In this document: positions 26,065 to 35,129 of the stretch, in pieces
Numbering within the stretch: the first letter of the stretch is position 1
How the letters are laid out: each line of letters starts with the position of its first letter
Source: Clostridia bacterium
GTDB lineage: Bacteria > Bacillota > Clostridia > Oscillospirales > Acutalibacteraceae
Direction: 5' to 3'
DNA: 53,012 nucleotides
NCBI GenBank assembly: GCA_017516745.1
Contig: JAFXBF010000020.1
Span: 1-53,012, forward strand
Translations under genes and position numbers: made by a program
Notes under the pieces: generated by a model
Told to the model about the DNA's origin: nothing
The model's database searches: none
What the model saw: only the letters and a program-made list of their open reading frames with translations

Positions 26065-27299
26065 TGAAAGATTTGGTAATTATAGGTGGCGGTCCTGCCG
26101 GTATGAGCGCTGCTATTGCAGCTTATGAAAACGGAGTAAAGGATATCCTTATACTTGAGCGTGACGAAAATCTTGGCGGTATTTTACAGCAGTGTATACA
26201 CAACGGCTTCGGTCTTCACAAATTCGGCGAGGAGCTTACAGGCCCCGAATACGCATGGAGATATGAAAAAAAAGTCAGAGAGCTCGGCATAGAGTTCAAG
26301 CTTAACACCATGGTGCTTGATGTTTCTGAGGATAAGGTTGTTACCGCAACCAACACTCAGGACGGTATTTTCCAAATTGAGGCAAAAGCTATTATCCTTG
26401 CAATGGGCTGCCGTGAAAGGTCAAAGGGTGCGCTTAATATTGCAGGCAGCCGTCCCGCCGGTATTTACAGTGCAGGCACAGCACAGAAGTTTGTCAATAT
26501 GAAAGGCTATCTTCCCGGTAAAAACATTGTTATTCTGGGCAGCGGCGACATCGGTCTTATTATGGCCAGAAGAATGACCCTTGAAGGCGCAAAGGTTCAC
26601 GCAGTGTGTGAGCTGATGCCGTACTCGGGCGGTCTTGCAAGAAATATTGAACAGTGCCTTAACGATTTTGATATTCCGCTTAAACTCAGCCATACAATAA
26701 TTCAGATTCACGGTAAAGACAGGGTTGATGGTGTAACAATCGCAAAGGTAGACGAGAGAAGAAAGCCAATTGCAGGCAGCGAAGAATATATCCCCTGCGA
26801 TACAATTCTTTTCTCTGTAGGTCTTGTACCCGAAAACGAGCTTTCCAGAACAGCAAACGTAAGCCTCTCCCCCATCACAAACGGTGCAATTGTTGACCAG
26901 GACCGTCAGACATCTATAGAGGGTATTTTCTCCTGCGGCAATGTTCTTCACGTTCATGACCTTGTTGACTACGTTTCCGAAGAAGCTGAAATTGCAGGTA
27001 AGGCTGCTGTGGAATACATAAAAGGAACAAAGGATGATAGCGTTCTTATTCCCGTTAAAACTGACGGTAAAATCCGTTATACCGTTCCGCAGAGAATTAC
27101 AAAGAAAAAAGACGTAGCTGTATATTTCAGAGTTTCCAACATATATAAAAATGTAATGATTAAAGTAAGTGACGGCGATAAGACTCTTTTATCCAAAAAG
27201 AAAATCAAGGTTGCTCCCGGCGAAATGGAATGCATTACATTAAAGAAAGAAATATTCGAAAACGCAAAGGAATTGTATTTCTCCTTGGAGGAAATGTAA
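26064..27299 (+). CDS. GlpB-like NAD(P)/FAD-dependent oxidoreductase
   Basis: A 411-residue flavoprotein with two nucleotide-binding folds: IIGGGPAGMSAAIAAY at the N-terminus for FAD, and NIVILGSGDIGLIMARR near 155-171 for NAD(P). The conserved ATG-like motif AIILAMGCRERSKGA and the late GIFSCGN segment fit the pyridine nucleotide-disulfide oxidoreductase superfamily. The last ~80 residues form a small beta domain. The ribosome binding site AAGGAGG lies at the end of the preceding gene and the genes overlap by one base. It likely forms a complex with the GlpA-like subunit and DUF1667 protein, passing electrons from the substrate to an acceptor. The real electron acceptor is not visible. Confidence 0.87.
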   Translation: MKDLVIIGGGPAGMSAAIAAYENGVKDILILERDENLGGILQQCIHNGFGLHKFGEELTGPEYAWRYEKKVRELGIEFKLNTMVLDVSEDKVVTATNTQDGIFQIEAKAIILAMGCRERSKGALNIAGSRPAGIYSAGTAQKFVNMKGYLPGKNIVILGSGDIGLIMARRMTLEGAKVHAVCELMPYSGGLARNIEQCLNDFDIPLKLSHTIIQIHGKDRVDGVTIAKVDERRKPIAGSEEYIPCDTILFSVGLVPENELSRTANVSLSPITNGAIVDQDRQTSIEGIFSCGNVLHVHDLVDYVSEEAEIAGKAAVEYIKGTKDDSVLIPVKTDGKIRYTVPQRITKKKDVAVYFRVSNIYKNVMIKVSDGDKTLLSKKKIKVAPGEMECITLKKEIFENAKELYFSLEEM

Positions 27300-27300
27300 T

Positions 27301-27645
27301 ATGGAAAGAAAACTCACTTGTATTATATGTCCGCTCGGTTGCGAAATCACGGTACAGACAGAGGATAAAAAAGTGCTTAAAGTTTCAGGCCATACCTGTC
27401 CGAGAGGAAAGGCGTATGCCGAAAGCGAGTGCACAGCCCCGAAAAGAACATTGACCTCAACCGTCAGATGCAGCGACGGCGGATTGGTTTCCGTCAAAAC
27501 TCAAACACCTATTCCGAAGGAAAAAATGAGCGAGTGTATGACAATACTCAACAGCGTAACTGCTACCCTTCCCGTTTCAATCGGTGACGTTATAGTTGAA
27601 GATGTATTCGGCAGCAGAATTGTGGCCACACAGAACAAAGCATAA
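27301..27645 (+). CDS. DUF1667 family protein
   Basis: A 114-residue cysteine-rich protein. It begins with CIICPLGCEITV, and a further cysteine lies in HTCPRGKAY and another in ESECTAPKR. The order of these cysteines matches DUF1667, a small partner found with GlpA/GlpB-like flavoproteins. The cysteines suggest an iron-sulfur or metal site, probably for electron transfer within the complex. It begins one base after the preceding stop. A strong terminator follows. Confidence 0.88.
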   Translation: MERKLTCIICPLGCEITVQTEDKKVLKVSGHTCPRGKAYAESECTAPKRTLTSTVRCSDGGLVSVKTQTPIPKEKMSECMTILNSVTATLPVSIGDVIVEDVFGSRIVATQNKA

Positions 27646-27646
27646 G

Positions 27647-27680
27647 AAAACAGCGGAGAGCAACATCTCCGCTGTTTTTT
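27647..27680. terminator. Bidirectional terminator between convergent operons
   Basis: AACAGCGGAGA (27649-27659) pairs with TCTCCGCTGTT (27666-27676), with TTTT following on the plus strand and TTTTC on the minus strand. It ends the GlpA-like operon and the V-ATPase operon. Confidence 0.9.
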
Positions 27681-27700
27681 GCATATATTTTGAAATTAAC

Positions 27701-28126
27701 TTAACCGAGTGCGACCATGCTGAAAACGAGTGCAAAAAGAGCTACCGTTTCGCAAAGACCGACAACTGTAATGTACTGCGAGAAGCCTTTGCCGGTTTCG
27801 GCAAGAGCATCTGCACCTGCAGCACCTGCCTTACCCTGAACAACGGCTGATACTGCCATAGCTGCGCCCGATGCAATGCCAAGACCGAGGAGAAATGCAG
27901 GGTCAGCGGTTGCTGAGCTCATCTGCTGCATAAGAAGGAAGCCGTAAATTGTCTGTGTAAGCGGTGCACCTGCAAAAACGGTAAGAATAAAGGGTGCTGC
28001 CTTATTGCTCATATAACACTTTTTCCATGCACCGATTGATGCCTGACCTGCAATGCCGATACCGATTGCCGAACCGATTGCGGCGATGCCCATTGATAAA
28101 GCTGTTGCTAATAAACCGAAATTCAT
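27701..28126 (-). CDS. ntpK: V-type ATP synthase subunit K (c-ring)
   Basis: A 141-residue membrane protein with four hydrophobic helices, the fused double-hairpin form of the rotor subunit. The second hairpin has the ion-carrying glutamate at 126 (GLCETVALF). Thr57-Gln58 in PLTQTIYG, Gln97 in VVQGKAG and Glu126 align with the Na+-coordinating Thr64, Gln65, Gln110 and Glu139 of Enterococcus hirae NtpK. The first hairpin carries Gln instead of a second acid, so each protomer carries one ion. It is the last gene of the operon, 12 bases after subunit I, with an AAGGAG ribosome binding site. Function: ion translocation through the membrane coupled to ATP hydrolysis or synthesis. Na+ specificity is an inference. 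Confidence 0.93.
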   Translation of the reverse strand: MNFGLLATALSMGIAAIGSAIGIGIAGQASIGAWKKCYMSNKAAPFILTVFAGAPLTQTIYGFLLMQQMSSATADPAFLLGLGIASGAAMAVSAVVQGKAGAAGADALAETGKGFSQYITVVGLCETVALFALVFSMVALG

Positions 28127-28138
28127 AAATAACTCTCC

Positions 28139-30055
28139 TTAATTTTCAATTTGTTCTTCAAAGGGTTTAAATTTATGTCCGCTCCAGGACATATCAAGAT
28201 GCGACGAAAACTCCAATGTATTAAGCCTTATTCCGTGAACGATAACCGAAAGAACATTCAGTATCATATTAAGACCGTGACCGAACACAAGAAGAACAAT
28301 CGCAATTATCATAAACATAAAGTTACCGAGCATAGGGCTTGCAAGTTCATTGACGGTTGCGGATATTGCCGCACCTGCAAGACCGACCGCCCAGAGTCGG
28401 ATATAAGAAACAATATCCGAAAAAACGTTGACTACGCCCAAAAGAACGGAAACGATATTCTTAAGGCTTTCGAGGATTGACTTGACAATGTTTCCTTCAT
28501 AGTTTGAGAAAACAAAGCTCATCACGAAACCTGCGATAACCATAATAAGTGCAGCCGTACCTACGGGAATACCGCCTATTACAAGACCGAACGGGAAAAC
28601 CTGAGCATTTACAACGAAGCTGAGAACTACATAAAAGATACCGACAAGCTGCATAATTGAACCGATATCGCCAAGAATTTTAACCGTCTTTCTGTTGCGT
28701 GCGGCAACCTTGATGTGTGCCACGGTAAGTTGTACAAGAGCCAGCGAGAAACAGAAAATCTGCAGATTCTGTGCAGTTGTCAAACCGTATTCACCGTTTG
28801 TCCATGGCGGATACCATATTCTGTCGGCATATACATTGGAAATAACGGGAACGGACAGTTTCTGCAACCATTCGGGTATCTGTTCGGGCGAAAGGCCAAA
28901 CCATGTACAGGTCAGCGTTCCCCAGAGAATAGTTGAAAGACCGAAAAGTCCGATAAGCAGAAATGCGGGCGGAACTTTTTTCTTTGATGCAACCGTTTTT
29001 GCAATCAATATTCCCGTAACGGCACAGATGAGAAGTCCGTATCCCCCGTCACCAAAGATAATTCCGAAGAATATGAGGATAAAGCCAAGAAACCAACCCG
29101 AAATGTCATATTCAAAATATCCGGGTACCGTTCCGAGAAAGTCGGTAAGAGGATAAATAAGACTTACAAACTTATTGTTTTTCAGCTTGGTGGGAACATT
29201 ATCTTCTTCGCCGGGTTCTTCAACAAGAAGACCCCATGAGTTTTCTGCAGCGGTATTTTTCAGACAATCAAGGTTTTCCGCCTCAACAAAACCCGTGAAA
29301 TACGAAATTGTTACGTCGGAAAGATTCTCATTTGCCATACCCGTTGCATAAATCTCAAACTCAATTTCCTTTTCACACTGCTTTATTGCTTTTTTTATGC
29401 TGTCGGAACAGCCTGCAAAGGACGAAATCTTTTCGTCAATCTCGTTTATGCGGTTATTGAGGGTTTCAAGCTTCTGCCTGATTTCAGCCGTTGAGATTGA
29501 AGGCATTTCAAGTCGGTACGACTTTAACGAATCAACAACCTCCGACTCCCCTTCCGTTCCGGATTTAATCAGCAGGAACCTTACGGACGCTTTGGTTTTC
29601 TCAAGCGTCAGAGTTTTTACTGCTTCACCGAGCTTTTCATATTCGGTTTTCGGCATTTCATAAAGCGAAATATCAATGCCCTTTTCGGCTAAGTTATCGA
29701 GTTTCTCGGGGTCAACTTCACCCCAAGCCGAAAGTCGGTCAAGCTCTGACGTAAGGGTAATTTTTTCGGCTGAACACAGCTTTTTTTCATCTCCGAGTGC
29801 AGCAATTTCTTCGGATACCGAAATCGCTTTTTCAGCACCTATATTTTCTTGCTTTAGCTTTTTGTTCTTTTTCTCCGAAATACTGAAAAGTGCACTTTCA
29901 AGCAAGGCTGCTCTTGCCTTGAGTTCTTCAAGCTTTTTGCCCGAACCTTCAACGGCTTCAATGTGCAGAATTCCGAGCTTGCGAAGTTTTTTCAGAGTTT
30001 CGTTCTTTTTATCTTCCATAATAATGAGAGAAACCTTTTTCATAGGCACTATCAT
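28139..30055 (-). CDS. ntpI: V-type ATP synthase subunit I (stator a-subunit)
   Basis: A 638-residue protein. The first ~310 residues are cytoplasmic, charged and largely helical or coiled coil. The rest is membrane-embedded, with about seven to eight hydrophobic helices. The segment DIVSYIRLWAVGLAG near 560 contains the Arg equivalent to the essential arginine that faces the c-ring. The start overlaps the subunit D stop (ATGA) and has GGAGG upstream; a second ATG four codons later is possible. It forms the half-channels of the membrane motor together with subunit K, encoded next. Confidence 0.93.
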   Translation of the reverse strand: MIVPMKKVSLIIMEDKKNETLKKLRKLGILHIEAVEGSGKKLEELKARAALLESALFSISEKKNKKLKQENIGAEKAISVSEEIAALGDEKKLCSAEKITLTSELDRLSAWGEVDPEKLDNLAEKGIDISLYEMPKTEYEKLGEAVKTLTLEKTKASVRFLLIKSGTEGESEVVDSLKSYRLEMPSISTAEIRQKLETLNNRINEIDEKISSFAGCSDSIKKAIKQCEKEIEFEIYATGMANENLSDVTISYFTGFVEAENLDCLKNTAAENSWGLLVEEPGEEDNVPTKLKNNKFVSLIYPLTDFLGTVPGYFEYDISGWFLGFILIFFGIIFGDGGYGLLICAVTGILIAKTVASKKKVPPAFLLIGLFGLSTILWGTLTCTWFGLSPEQIPEWLQKLSVPVISNVYADRIWYPPWTNGEYGLTTAQNLQIFCFSLALVQLTVAHIKVAARNRKTVKILGDIGSIMQLVGIFYVVLSFVVNAQVFPFGLVIGGIPVGTAALIMVIAGFVMSFVFSNYEGNIVKSILESLKNIVSVLLGVVNVFSDIVSYIRLWAVGLAGAAISATVNELASPMLGNFMFMIIAIVLLVFGHGLNMILNVLSVIVHGIRLNTLEFSSHLDMSWSGHKFKPFEEQIEN

Positions 30056-30684
30056 AATGAGTACACCTCCGTTCCCGAAGATACTTCATTACGTGCTGCA
30101 ATTTTGCGTTTTGAAATTTTTGAACGGACAACGGCACTTACCTGCAGATCCGCCATATAAATCGATATTTTACGGATGTTTTCTTCTGTTTCGGGAATTT
30201 TGACCTTTTCAAAAAGGTTGACTCTCTGCGAAGTCGCACGAAGCTCTTCTTCAAGAAGTCTTACCTGCTCATCCAACACCTGCGCTTCAAGGTCGAGTGA
30301 CATAGCCTTTTCCATATGATTTGCGGCTATATCTACCCACAGCGGAGTTTCGTATAAATCATAATCTCCACGACTGAAATCCGTACCTTCATAGACGGGA
30401 ATTGTAACCCCTGCAATGTTACCCGTACCCTTACGGATATTCTTTACGGTAATTATTCCATCAGGAAAAGCGTAAGTTTCGCTGAAAACGGCAATCCACG
30501 AGCTGAAGCCTTTTTCAAGTTCTTCTCTTTCTTTTCTTACCGCTTGGGCTTTTGCTTCAATGGTGCGTATTTCAGCCTGAAGCTGCTGTTTTTTTAGTGT
30601 CAGAGTAGGCAAATATCTCCGATACATTTTAAGGGCATCCTTCTGTATCTTTAACTCATTTTTAGTCAGTTTGATTTTTGCCAC
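30052..30684 (-). CDS. ntpD: V-type ATP synthase subunit D (central rotor shaft)
   Basis: A 210-residue helical protein beginning MAKIKLTKNELKIQK, the typical start of V/A-ATPase subunit D. Two long coiled-coil helices (about 5-75 and 125-200) form the shaft inside the A3B3 head, with a short beta region in the middle. The start codon is GTG, supported by AAGGAGG eight bases upstream. It sits 11 bases after subunit B and overlaps subunit I. No gene for the small partner subunit F lies in this operon. Confidence 0.92.
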   Translation of the reverse strand: MAKIKLTKNELKIQKDALKMYRRYLPTLTLKKQQLQAEIRTIEAKAQAVRKEREELEKGFSSWIAVFSETYAFPDGIITVKNIRKGTGNIAGVTIPVYEGTDFSRGDYDLYETPLWVDIAANHMEKAMSLDLEAQVLDEQVRLLEEELRATSQRVNLFEKVKIPETEENIRKISIYMADLQVSAVVRSKISKRKIAARNEVSSGTEVYSL

Positions 30685-30695
30685 TACAATCCTCC

Positions 30696-31991
30696 TTATC
30701 TGACAGGCCAGAACTCGTCTGTAAGGTCGGATTTAATACCGGTTTCGTCCTTTTCAAAACATTCCGCAAGAATTTCCCAGCCAAGGTCAAGTGCCTCTTC
30801 AAGCGAAAGATTGACCGATAAATCCATAAGTCTGTTTTCAAAAAGCTGACCGTATTTAAGAAGTTTATCATCCCAGCGTGACATAGCAAAACCCATATTC
30901 TTCTTCTCGAGGGTTTCCTTATATGATGAATACATACGAATCATTGCATCCATAAGCGCACGGTGGTCTTTACGGGTTTTGCCGTTGACGTTCTGCTTGA
31001 GACGTGAAAGCGAACCGAAAGGCTCGATACGGCCACCCTTGAGATAGTACTGGCCTTCGGTAATGTAGCCTGTATTATCGGGAACGGGATGAGTAACATC
31101 ATCGCCGGGCATTGTTGTAACAGCAAGAACGGTAACAGAGCCTGAATCGGCAAAGTCAACAGCCTTTTCATAACGTGAAGCAAGCTGTGAATAGAGATCA
31201 CCGGGATAGCCACGGTTTGAGGGTACCTGCTCCTGAGTGATGGCAATTTCCTTCATTGCATCTGCAAAGTTTGTCATATCGGTAAGAAGGACAAGTACAT
31301 CCTTATTCTGCAAGGCAAACTGCTCGGCAACCGCAAGAGCCATATCCGGAATCATCATACATTCAACGGTGGGGTCGGATGCTGTGTGAATAAACATAAC
31401 TGTTTTGCTTAAAGCACCGCCGTTTGAAAGTTCTTCTTTGAAGTAAAGAAAATCGTCGTATTTAAGGCCCATACCGCCGAGAACAATAACGTCAGCCTCA
31501 GCCTGCAAAGCAATTCGTGCAAGAAGCTGGTTGTACGGCTCACCCGAAATTGAGAATATGGGAAGCTTTTGTGAAACAACAAGAGTGTTGAACATATCAA
31601 TCATCGGAATGTTGGTACGCATCATACGGTTTGCAAGAATACGCTTTGTGGGATTGACGGAAGGACCGCCAATGGCCTTCATATTATCGGTAAGTGCCGG
31701 CCCCCTGTCTCTCGGCTCACCCGAGCCGTTAAAAATTCTGCCGAGCAAATCTTCGCTGAAAGAAACACGCATTTCATGACCTAAAAAGCGCACTTCATCA
31801 CCCGTTGATACACCCTGACCGCCGGCAAAAACCTGAAGTGAAACAATATCGCCGTCAATTTTATTGACCTGTGCAAGTGATTTACCGAAGCGGGTATTTA
31901 TCTGTGCAAGTTCGTTATACTGCACACCTTCTGCCTTGACGGTGATAACGTTACCTGTAATAGATTCAATTCTGTTGAAAACTTTATTCAT
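30696..31991 (-). CDS. ntpB: V-type ATP synthase subunit B (non-catalytic)
   Basis: A 431-residue protein homologous to the A subunit but without a P-loop: the corresponding site reads [15 protein letters not shown]. The frame is open from a GTG at 31997 overlapping the A stop, but the ATG at 31991 with GGTGAG just upstream is a better start. Family motifs include [27 protein letters not shown] and [17 protein letters not shown]. Together with subunit A it forms the hexameric head; B contributes an arginine and structural surfaces to the catalytic site. Confidence 0.94.
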   Translation of the reverse strand: MNKVFNRIESITGNVITVKAEGVQYNELAQINTRFGKSLAQVNKIDGDIVSLQVFAGGQGVSTGDEVRFLGHEMRVSFSEDLLGRIFNGSGEPRDRGPALTDNMKAIGGPSVNPTKRILANRMMRTNIPMIDMFNTLVVSQKLPIFSISGEPYNQLLARIALQAEADVIVLGGMGLKYDDFLYFKEELSNGGALSKTVMFIHTASDPTVECMMIPDMALAVAEQFALQNKDVLVLLTDMTNFADAMKEIAITQEQVPSNRGYPGDLYSQLASRYEKAVDFADSGSVTVLAVTTMPGDDVTHPVPDNTGYITEGQYYLKGGRIEPFGSLSRLKQNVNGKTRKDHRALMDAMIRMYSSYKETLEKKNMGFAMSRWDDKLLKYGQLFENRLMDLSVNLSLEEALDLGWEILAECFEKDETGIKSDLTDEFWPVR

Positions 31992-31993
31992 TA

Positions 31994-33763
31994 TCACTCA
32001 CCATCCTTTAACAAAAGCTCTGCTTCACGGCTTGTTTTACCCTGACCGTCGGTATACAATGCATCGATTTCAGCCTCTGCTCTTGCAAAAGCATCACTTT
32101 CAAACTCGGTATAGTTCCAGTCAATGAATTTCTGACGCATACGGTTGAAAAAGCTTCGTGCATCGTCTTTGCTGTCAAGTGCATATTCACTGCCCAGAAC
32201 ATATATCAGCTTATCGGTAACATATCGCTGACGCTCTCTTGTGCAGTTTGCATCAATCAGATCAAAGGAGTTCTGCTGAAGATAAACGGCATCAAGCATT
32301 TCCGACTTAAGGTAAACTGTGTAATCCTCAAGGCTTGTGCCCTCTTCACCGACAACCTTCATCATTGAGCCTATTTCATCGCCGTGAAGAAGAATATTCT
32401 TACAGAAAGCCGATTTTGCTGAATCGGTAACAGTCTTATATTTTGACCACGAAATTAACGGGTCGATTGCGGGATACTTTCTTGCATCCGAACGCTCACG
32501 GGATAAACCGTGGAATGCACCGACAACCTTGAGAGTTGCCTGAGTAACGGGTTCTTCAAAGTTACCGCCTGCAGGAGAAACCGTACCGCCGATTGTAACG
32601 GAGCCCTTGCTTCCGTCGGGGAGAAGTACACAGCCTGCTCTTTCATAGAATGCGGAAATATAGGATTCAAGGTATGCAGGGAAAGCTTCCTCGCCGGGAA
32701 TTTCCTCAAGTCTGCCCGACATTTCACGAAGAGCCTGTGCCCAACGGGAGGTTGAATCGGCAAGGAGAAGAACGTTAAGACCCATCTGACGGTAATATTC
32801 GGCAAGAGTTACTGAAGTATAAACCGATGCTTCACGGGATGCAACAGGCATAGACGATGTATTACAGATAATAATGGTACGCTCCATAAGCGAACGGCCT
32901 GTTTTCGGGTCAGTAAGCTCGGGGAATTCGGTCAGCGTTTCGACAACTTCACCTGCACGTTCACCGCAGGCAGCGATGATAACAATATCAACATCAGCAT
33001 ACTTTGAAGTTGTGTGCTGCAAAACGGTTTTACCTGCACCGAAAGGACCTGGAGTACAGTAAGTTCCGCCCTTTGCAACGGGAAAGAACGAGTCGATAAG
33101 ACGCACCTTGGTTTCCATAGTTTCAACAGGTGCAAGTCTTTCGGTGTAGCACTTAACAGCTCTCTTGACAGGCCATTTAAAAGACATTGAAATAGGAAAC
33201 TCTCTGCCTCTTTCGTCAGCAAGAACCGCAACCGTTTCACTTACGGTATATTCGCCCTTACCTGCGATTGATTTGAGAGTATAATTTCCGAGAAGATAGA
33301 AAGGAACGAAAATTTTATGAGTGAACGGGCCTTCGGGAACAGTACCTATATATTCACCTGCACGAAGAACATCGCCAACCTTTGCTGTGGGAGTAAACTC
33401 CCATTTCTTTTCGGCGTTGAGTCCGTCTGCGTAAATTCCTCTTTCAAGAAACCAGCCTGCCTGCTCGGCTAAAACGGGCAGCGGATTCTGCAGACCGTCA
33501 TAAACCTGACCGAGAAGACCCGGCCCGAGCTGAGCCGAAAGCATATCGCCCGTAAATTCAACGTCATCTCCACATCTGATGCCGTTTGTCATTTCATAAA
33601 CCTGAATCTGTGCGATGTCACCACGGATACGGATGACCTCGCTTTTAAGTTTTTTATTGTCAACGTTAACGTAGCAGATTTCATTCATCGAAACGTTGCC
33701 GTCAAACCTTACGGATACAAGGTTTCCGTTAACGCTTACTACCTTACCTTTGTTTTCGGTCAT
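31994..33763 (-). CDS. ntpA: V-type ATP synthase catalytic subunit A
   Basis: A 589-residue catalytic subunit. The P-loop GPFGAGKT is at 239-246, in the form specific to V/A-type A subunits. The conserved [10 protein letters not shown] provides the catalytic Glu, and [20 protein letters not shown] the Walker B and following helix. The non-homologous insertion typical of A subunits lies around 110-200. The start overlaps the DUF2764 stop by one base (TAATG), with GGAGG upstream. It hydrolyses or synthesises ATP at the A/B interface, driving rotation of subunit D. Confidence 0.96.
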   Translation of the reverse strand: MTENKGKVVSVNGNLVSVRFDGNVSMNEICYVNVDNKKLKSEVIRIRGDIAQIQVYEMTNGIRCGDDVEFTGDMLSAQLGPGLLGQVYDGLQNPLPVLAEQAGWFLERGIYADGLNAEKKWEFTPTAKVGDVLRAGEYIGTVPEGPFTHKIFVPFYLLGNYTLKSIAGKGEYTVSETVAVLADERGREFPISMSFKWPVKRAVKCYTERLAPVETMETKVRLIDSFFPVAKGGTYCTPGPFGAGKTVLQHTTSKYADVDIVIIAACGERAGEVVETLTEFPELTDPKTGRSLMERTIIICNTSSMPVASREASVYTSVTLAEYYRQMGLNVLLLADSTSRWAQALREMSGRLEEIPGEEAFPAYLESYISAFYERAGCVLLPDGSKGSVTIGGTVSPAGGNFEEPVTQATLKVVGAFHGLSRERSDARKYPAIDPLISWSKYKTVTDSAKSAFCKNILLHGDEIGSMMKVVGEEGTSLEDYTVYLKSEMLDAVYLQQNSFDLIDANCTRERQRYVTDKLIYVLGSEYALDSKDDARSFFNRMRQKFIDWNYTEFESDAFARAEAEIDALYTDGQGKTSREAELLLKDGE

Positions 33764-34317
33764 TATATAACCTCCGTTCTGTCCCCATTCATAATGGAGT
33801 CATAGATATTTCTGTATGCGGCTTCTCCGCTTTCCGAATCGAATTTTCTTATCCGCTCAATAAGCCTTAGCTTAAGTCCGTAATAAAACACAAATTCCTC
33901 CGAGAATGAATCCATAGGTCTGAGCGTTTCAAGAAAATCAAGTCGGTATTTGTTAAGAAATTTTTCCGCTTCCATAGGGCTTTCAATTTCAACGGCTGTA
34001 CGTGCCGCCTGTAAAAGTCCTGCAGGAAAAGATAGAATTTCCGTATCAAAACGCTTGTCAAGTTTTTCTGCACGGAGCTTTGCAAGTGCAATCCGCAGAC
34101 TGCGTTCACCGTCGTTCCATTTTTCAATCAGTGCAGAGGTAGTTTTTTCCGGATTTCTCGCAGGTGCAAGAGTTAATTTTTCCGATTCACCCTGAGCCTT
34201 TTTTCCGAGAAAACTCCGGCGAAGTTCCTCAAACCTCTCCGAGGTTATTGGCAGCGGTGTATTTTCACCGATTCCGTCAAGCGACGGCAATTGAGATATC
34301 AGATAATATTCGGCCAT
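33763..34317 (-). CDS. DUF2764 family V-ATPase-associated protein
   Basis: A 184-residue mostly helical protein beginning MAEYYLISQLPSLDG, which matches the start of DUF2764 proteins. This family occupies the position between subunits E and A in the reduced V-ATPase operons of Bacteroidetes, Chlamydiae and spirochaetes. It starts one base after the subunit E stop. Those operons lack a normal subunit C, so DUF2764 has been considered a possible replacement for the central stalk socket; that role is inference. There is no membrane segment. Family recognition rests on the N-terminal motif, length and gene position. Confidence 0.75.
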   Translation of the reverse strand: MAEYYLISQLPSLDGIGENTPLPITSERFEELRRSFLGKKAQGESEKLTLAPARNPEKTTSALIEKWNDGERSLRIALAKLRAEKLDKRFDTEILSFPAGLLQAARTAVEIESPMEAEKFLNKYRLDFLETLRPMDSFSEEFVFYYGLKLRLIERIRKFDSESGEAAYRNIYDSIMNGDRTEVI

Positions 34318-34318
34318 A

Positions 34319-34927
34319 TTATTCAGCCTCTTTCAGAAGTGTGGTAACTCTTGGGCTGAGATATCCCGAAAGCATATCTGTAACCGCTTGGGCAGAATAA
34401 TCATAATAAACCGCACCGTTATTGACAGCTATACGGAAGCCGCCGTCAAAGTTATCGTTTGCCTTGAAGGTAACACCTTCAAGCATTTTAGCCTTAAGCT
34501 CTGCAAGAAGTGCATCTTCAAGCTTTGCAAGGTCACTGCTGTTAAGAATCACGGATATATCCTCAGCTTCAGGCTTATCTGCCCAGGCTTTAACTGCGGT
34601 TATGATAAGCGTTGTAAATTCATCCGATGAATAAACGGAATTAACATTACCGCTTACAATAGCCTTAAGCTCTCTTGTAACGCTTTCTCTGAAGGATATA
34701 AGCAGGTTTCTTCCTGCCTGACGAAGTGCATCCTCGCCCGATTTAACGGTTTTTGCATTCTCACTTTTGGCATCGGCCATAAGCTTATCAGCTTGAGCCT
34801 TCGCATCAGCGATGATTTTTTCGGCCTCGGCTTTTGCAGATTCAAGTATTGTCGCAGCCTGAGTTTCAGCCGCATCAACACCGTCTTTTTTTATCTGTTC
34901 AATAAGCTCCTGAAGTTGAATTTCCAT
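34319..34927 (-). CDS. ntpE: V-type ATP synthase subunit E (peripheral stalk)
   Basis: A 202-residue protein. The N-terminal ~85 residues are an Ala/Lys/Glu-rich coiled coil with repeated AKAEAEKI/DAKAQADK units. The C-terminal globular domain ends near GGFRIAVNNGAVYYDYS, a common subunit E feature. It connects the A3B3 head to subunit I as part of the stator. Its usual coiled-coil partner G/H is not encoded nearby. It is the first gene of the operon, with ribosome binding site AAAGGAG about eight bases before the ATG. That site lies within the AUAAAGGAG segment complementary to the leader hairpin arm. Confidence 0.92.
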   Translation of the reverse strand: MEIQLQELIEQIKKDGVDAAETQAATILESAKAEAEKIIADAKAQADKLMADAKSENAKTVKSGEDALRQAGRNLLISFRESVTRELKAIVSGNVNSVYSSDEFTTLIITAVKAWADKPEAEDISVILNSSDLAKLEDALLAELKAKMLEGVTFKANDNFDGGFRIAVNNGAVYYDYSAQAVTDMLSGYLSPRVTTLLKEAE

Positions 34928-34982
34928 AACGCAGTCTCCTTTATGCTAAAGTTATTCCTAACAAAATTTTTACTAAATATAT

Positions 34983-35020
34983 AAAGGAGCCAACATCCTC
35001 TACAGACAGCTGGCTCCTTT
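34983..35020 (-). promoter_or_regulatory. Leader hairpin of the V-ATPase operon with an anti-Shine-Dalgarno arm
   Basis: In the minus-strand RNA, AAAGGAGCCA pairs perfectly with UGGCUCCUUU across an 18-base loop. The hairpin lies downstream of the promoter at 35045-35072 and upstream of the subunit E start, so it is in the leader. The 3' arm and its next bases read CUCCUUUAU, an exact nine-base complement of AUAAAGGAG at the subunit E ribosome binding site (34936-34944). The two pairings exclude each other. No long U-run follows, so it is unlikely to be a plain terminator. Confidence 0.5.
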
Positions 35021-35044
35021 AATTTTTATATTTATTTGCACTTA

Positions 35045-35072
35045 ATTATATCATAAATGCCGTATTTGTCAA
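35045..35072 (-). promoter_or_regulatory. Consensus sigma-A promoter of the V-ATPase operon
   Basis: On the minus strand: TTGACA, a 16-base spacer, then TGA-TATAAT. Both boxes match consensus perfectly. Transcription would begin near 35038, about 110 bases before the subunit E start. Confidence 0.85.
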
Positions 35073-35129
35073 TAGTTTTAAATGCGGCTGAACGGTAATA
35101 TTGCTTGCGGTAGGCAATTAAGGTTGCAA

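Noticed and set aside
26421-26957. A 178-codon minus-strand frame within the GlpB-like gene
   Set aside because: It is antisense to conserved nucleotide-binding motifs and resembles no family.
29676-30203. A 175-codon plus-strand open frame opposite V-ATPase subunit I
   Set aside because: It is Ser/Phe-rich shadow sequence antisense to clear ntpI/ntpD coding, with no ribosome binding site or recognisable family.
34983-35020. Hairpin read as the terminator of the FAD oxidoreductase operon
   Set aside because: A consensus promoter lies between that operon's stop and the hairpin, and no U-run follows, so a leader element is more likely.
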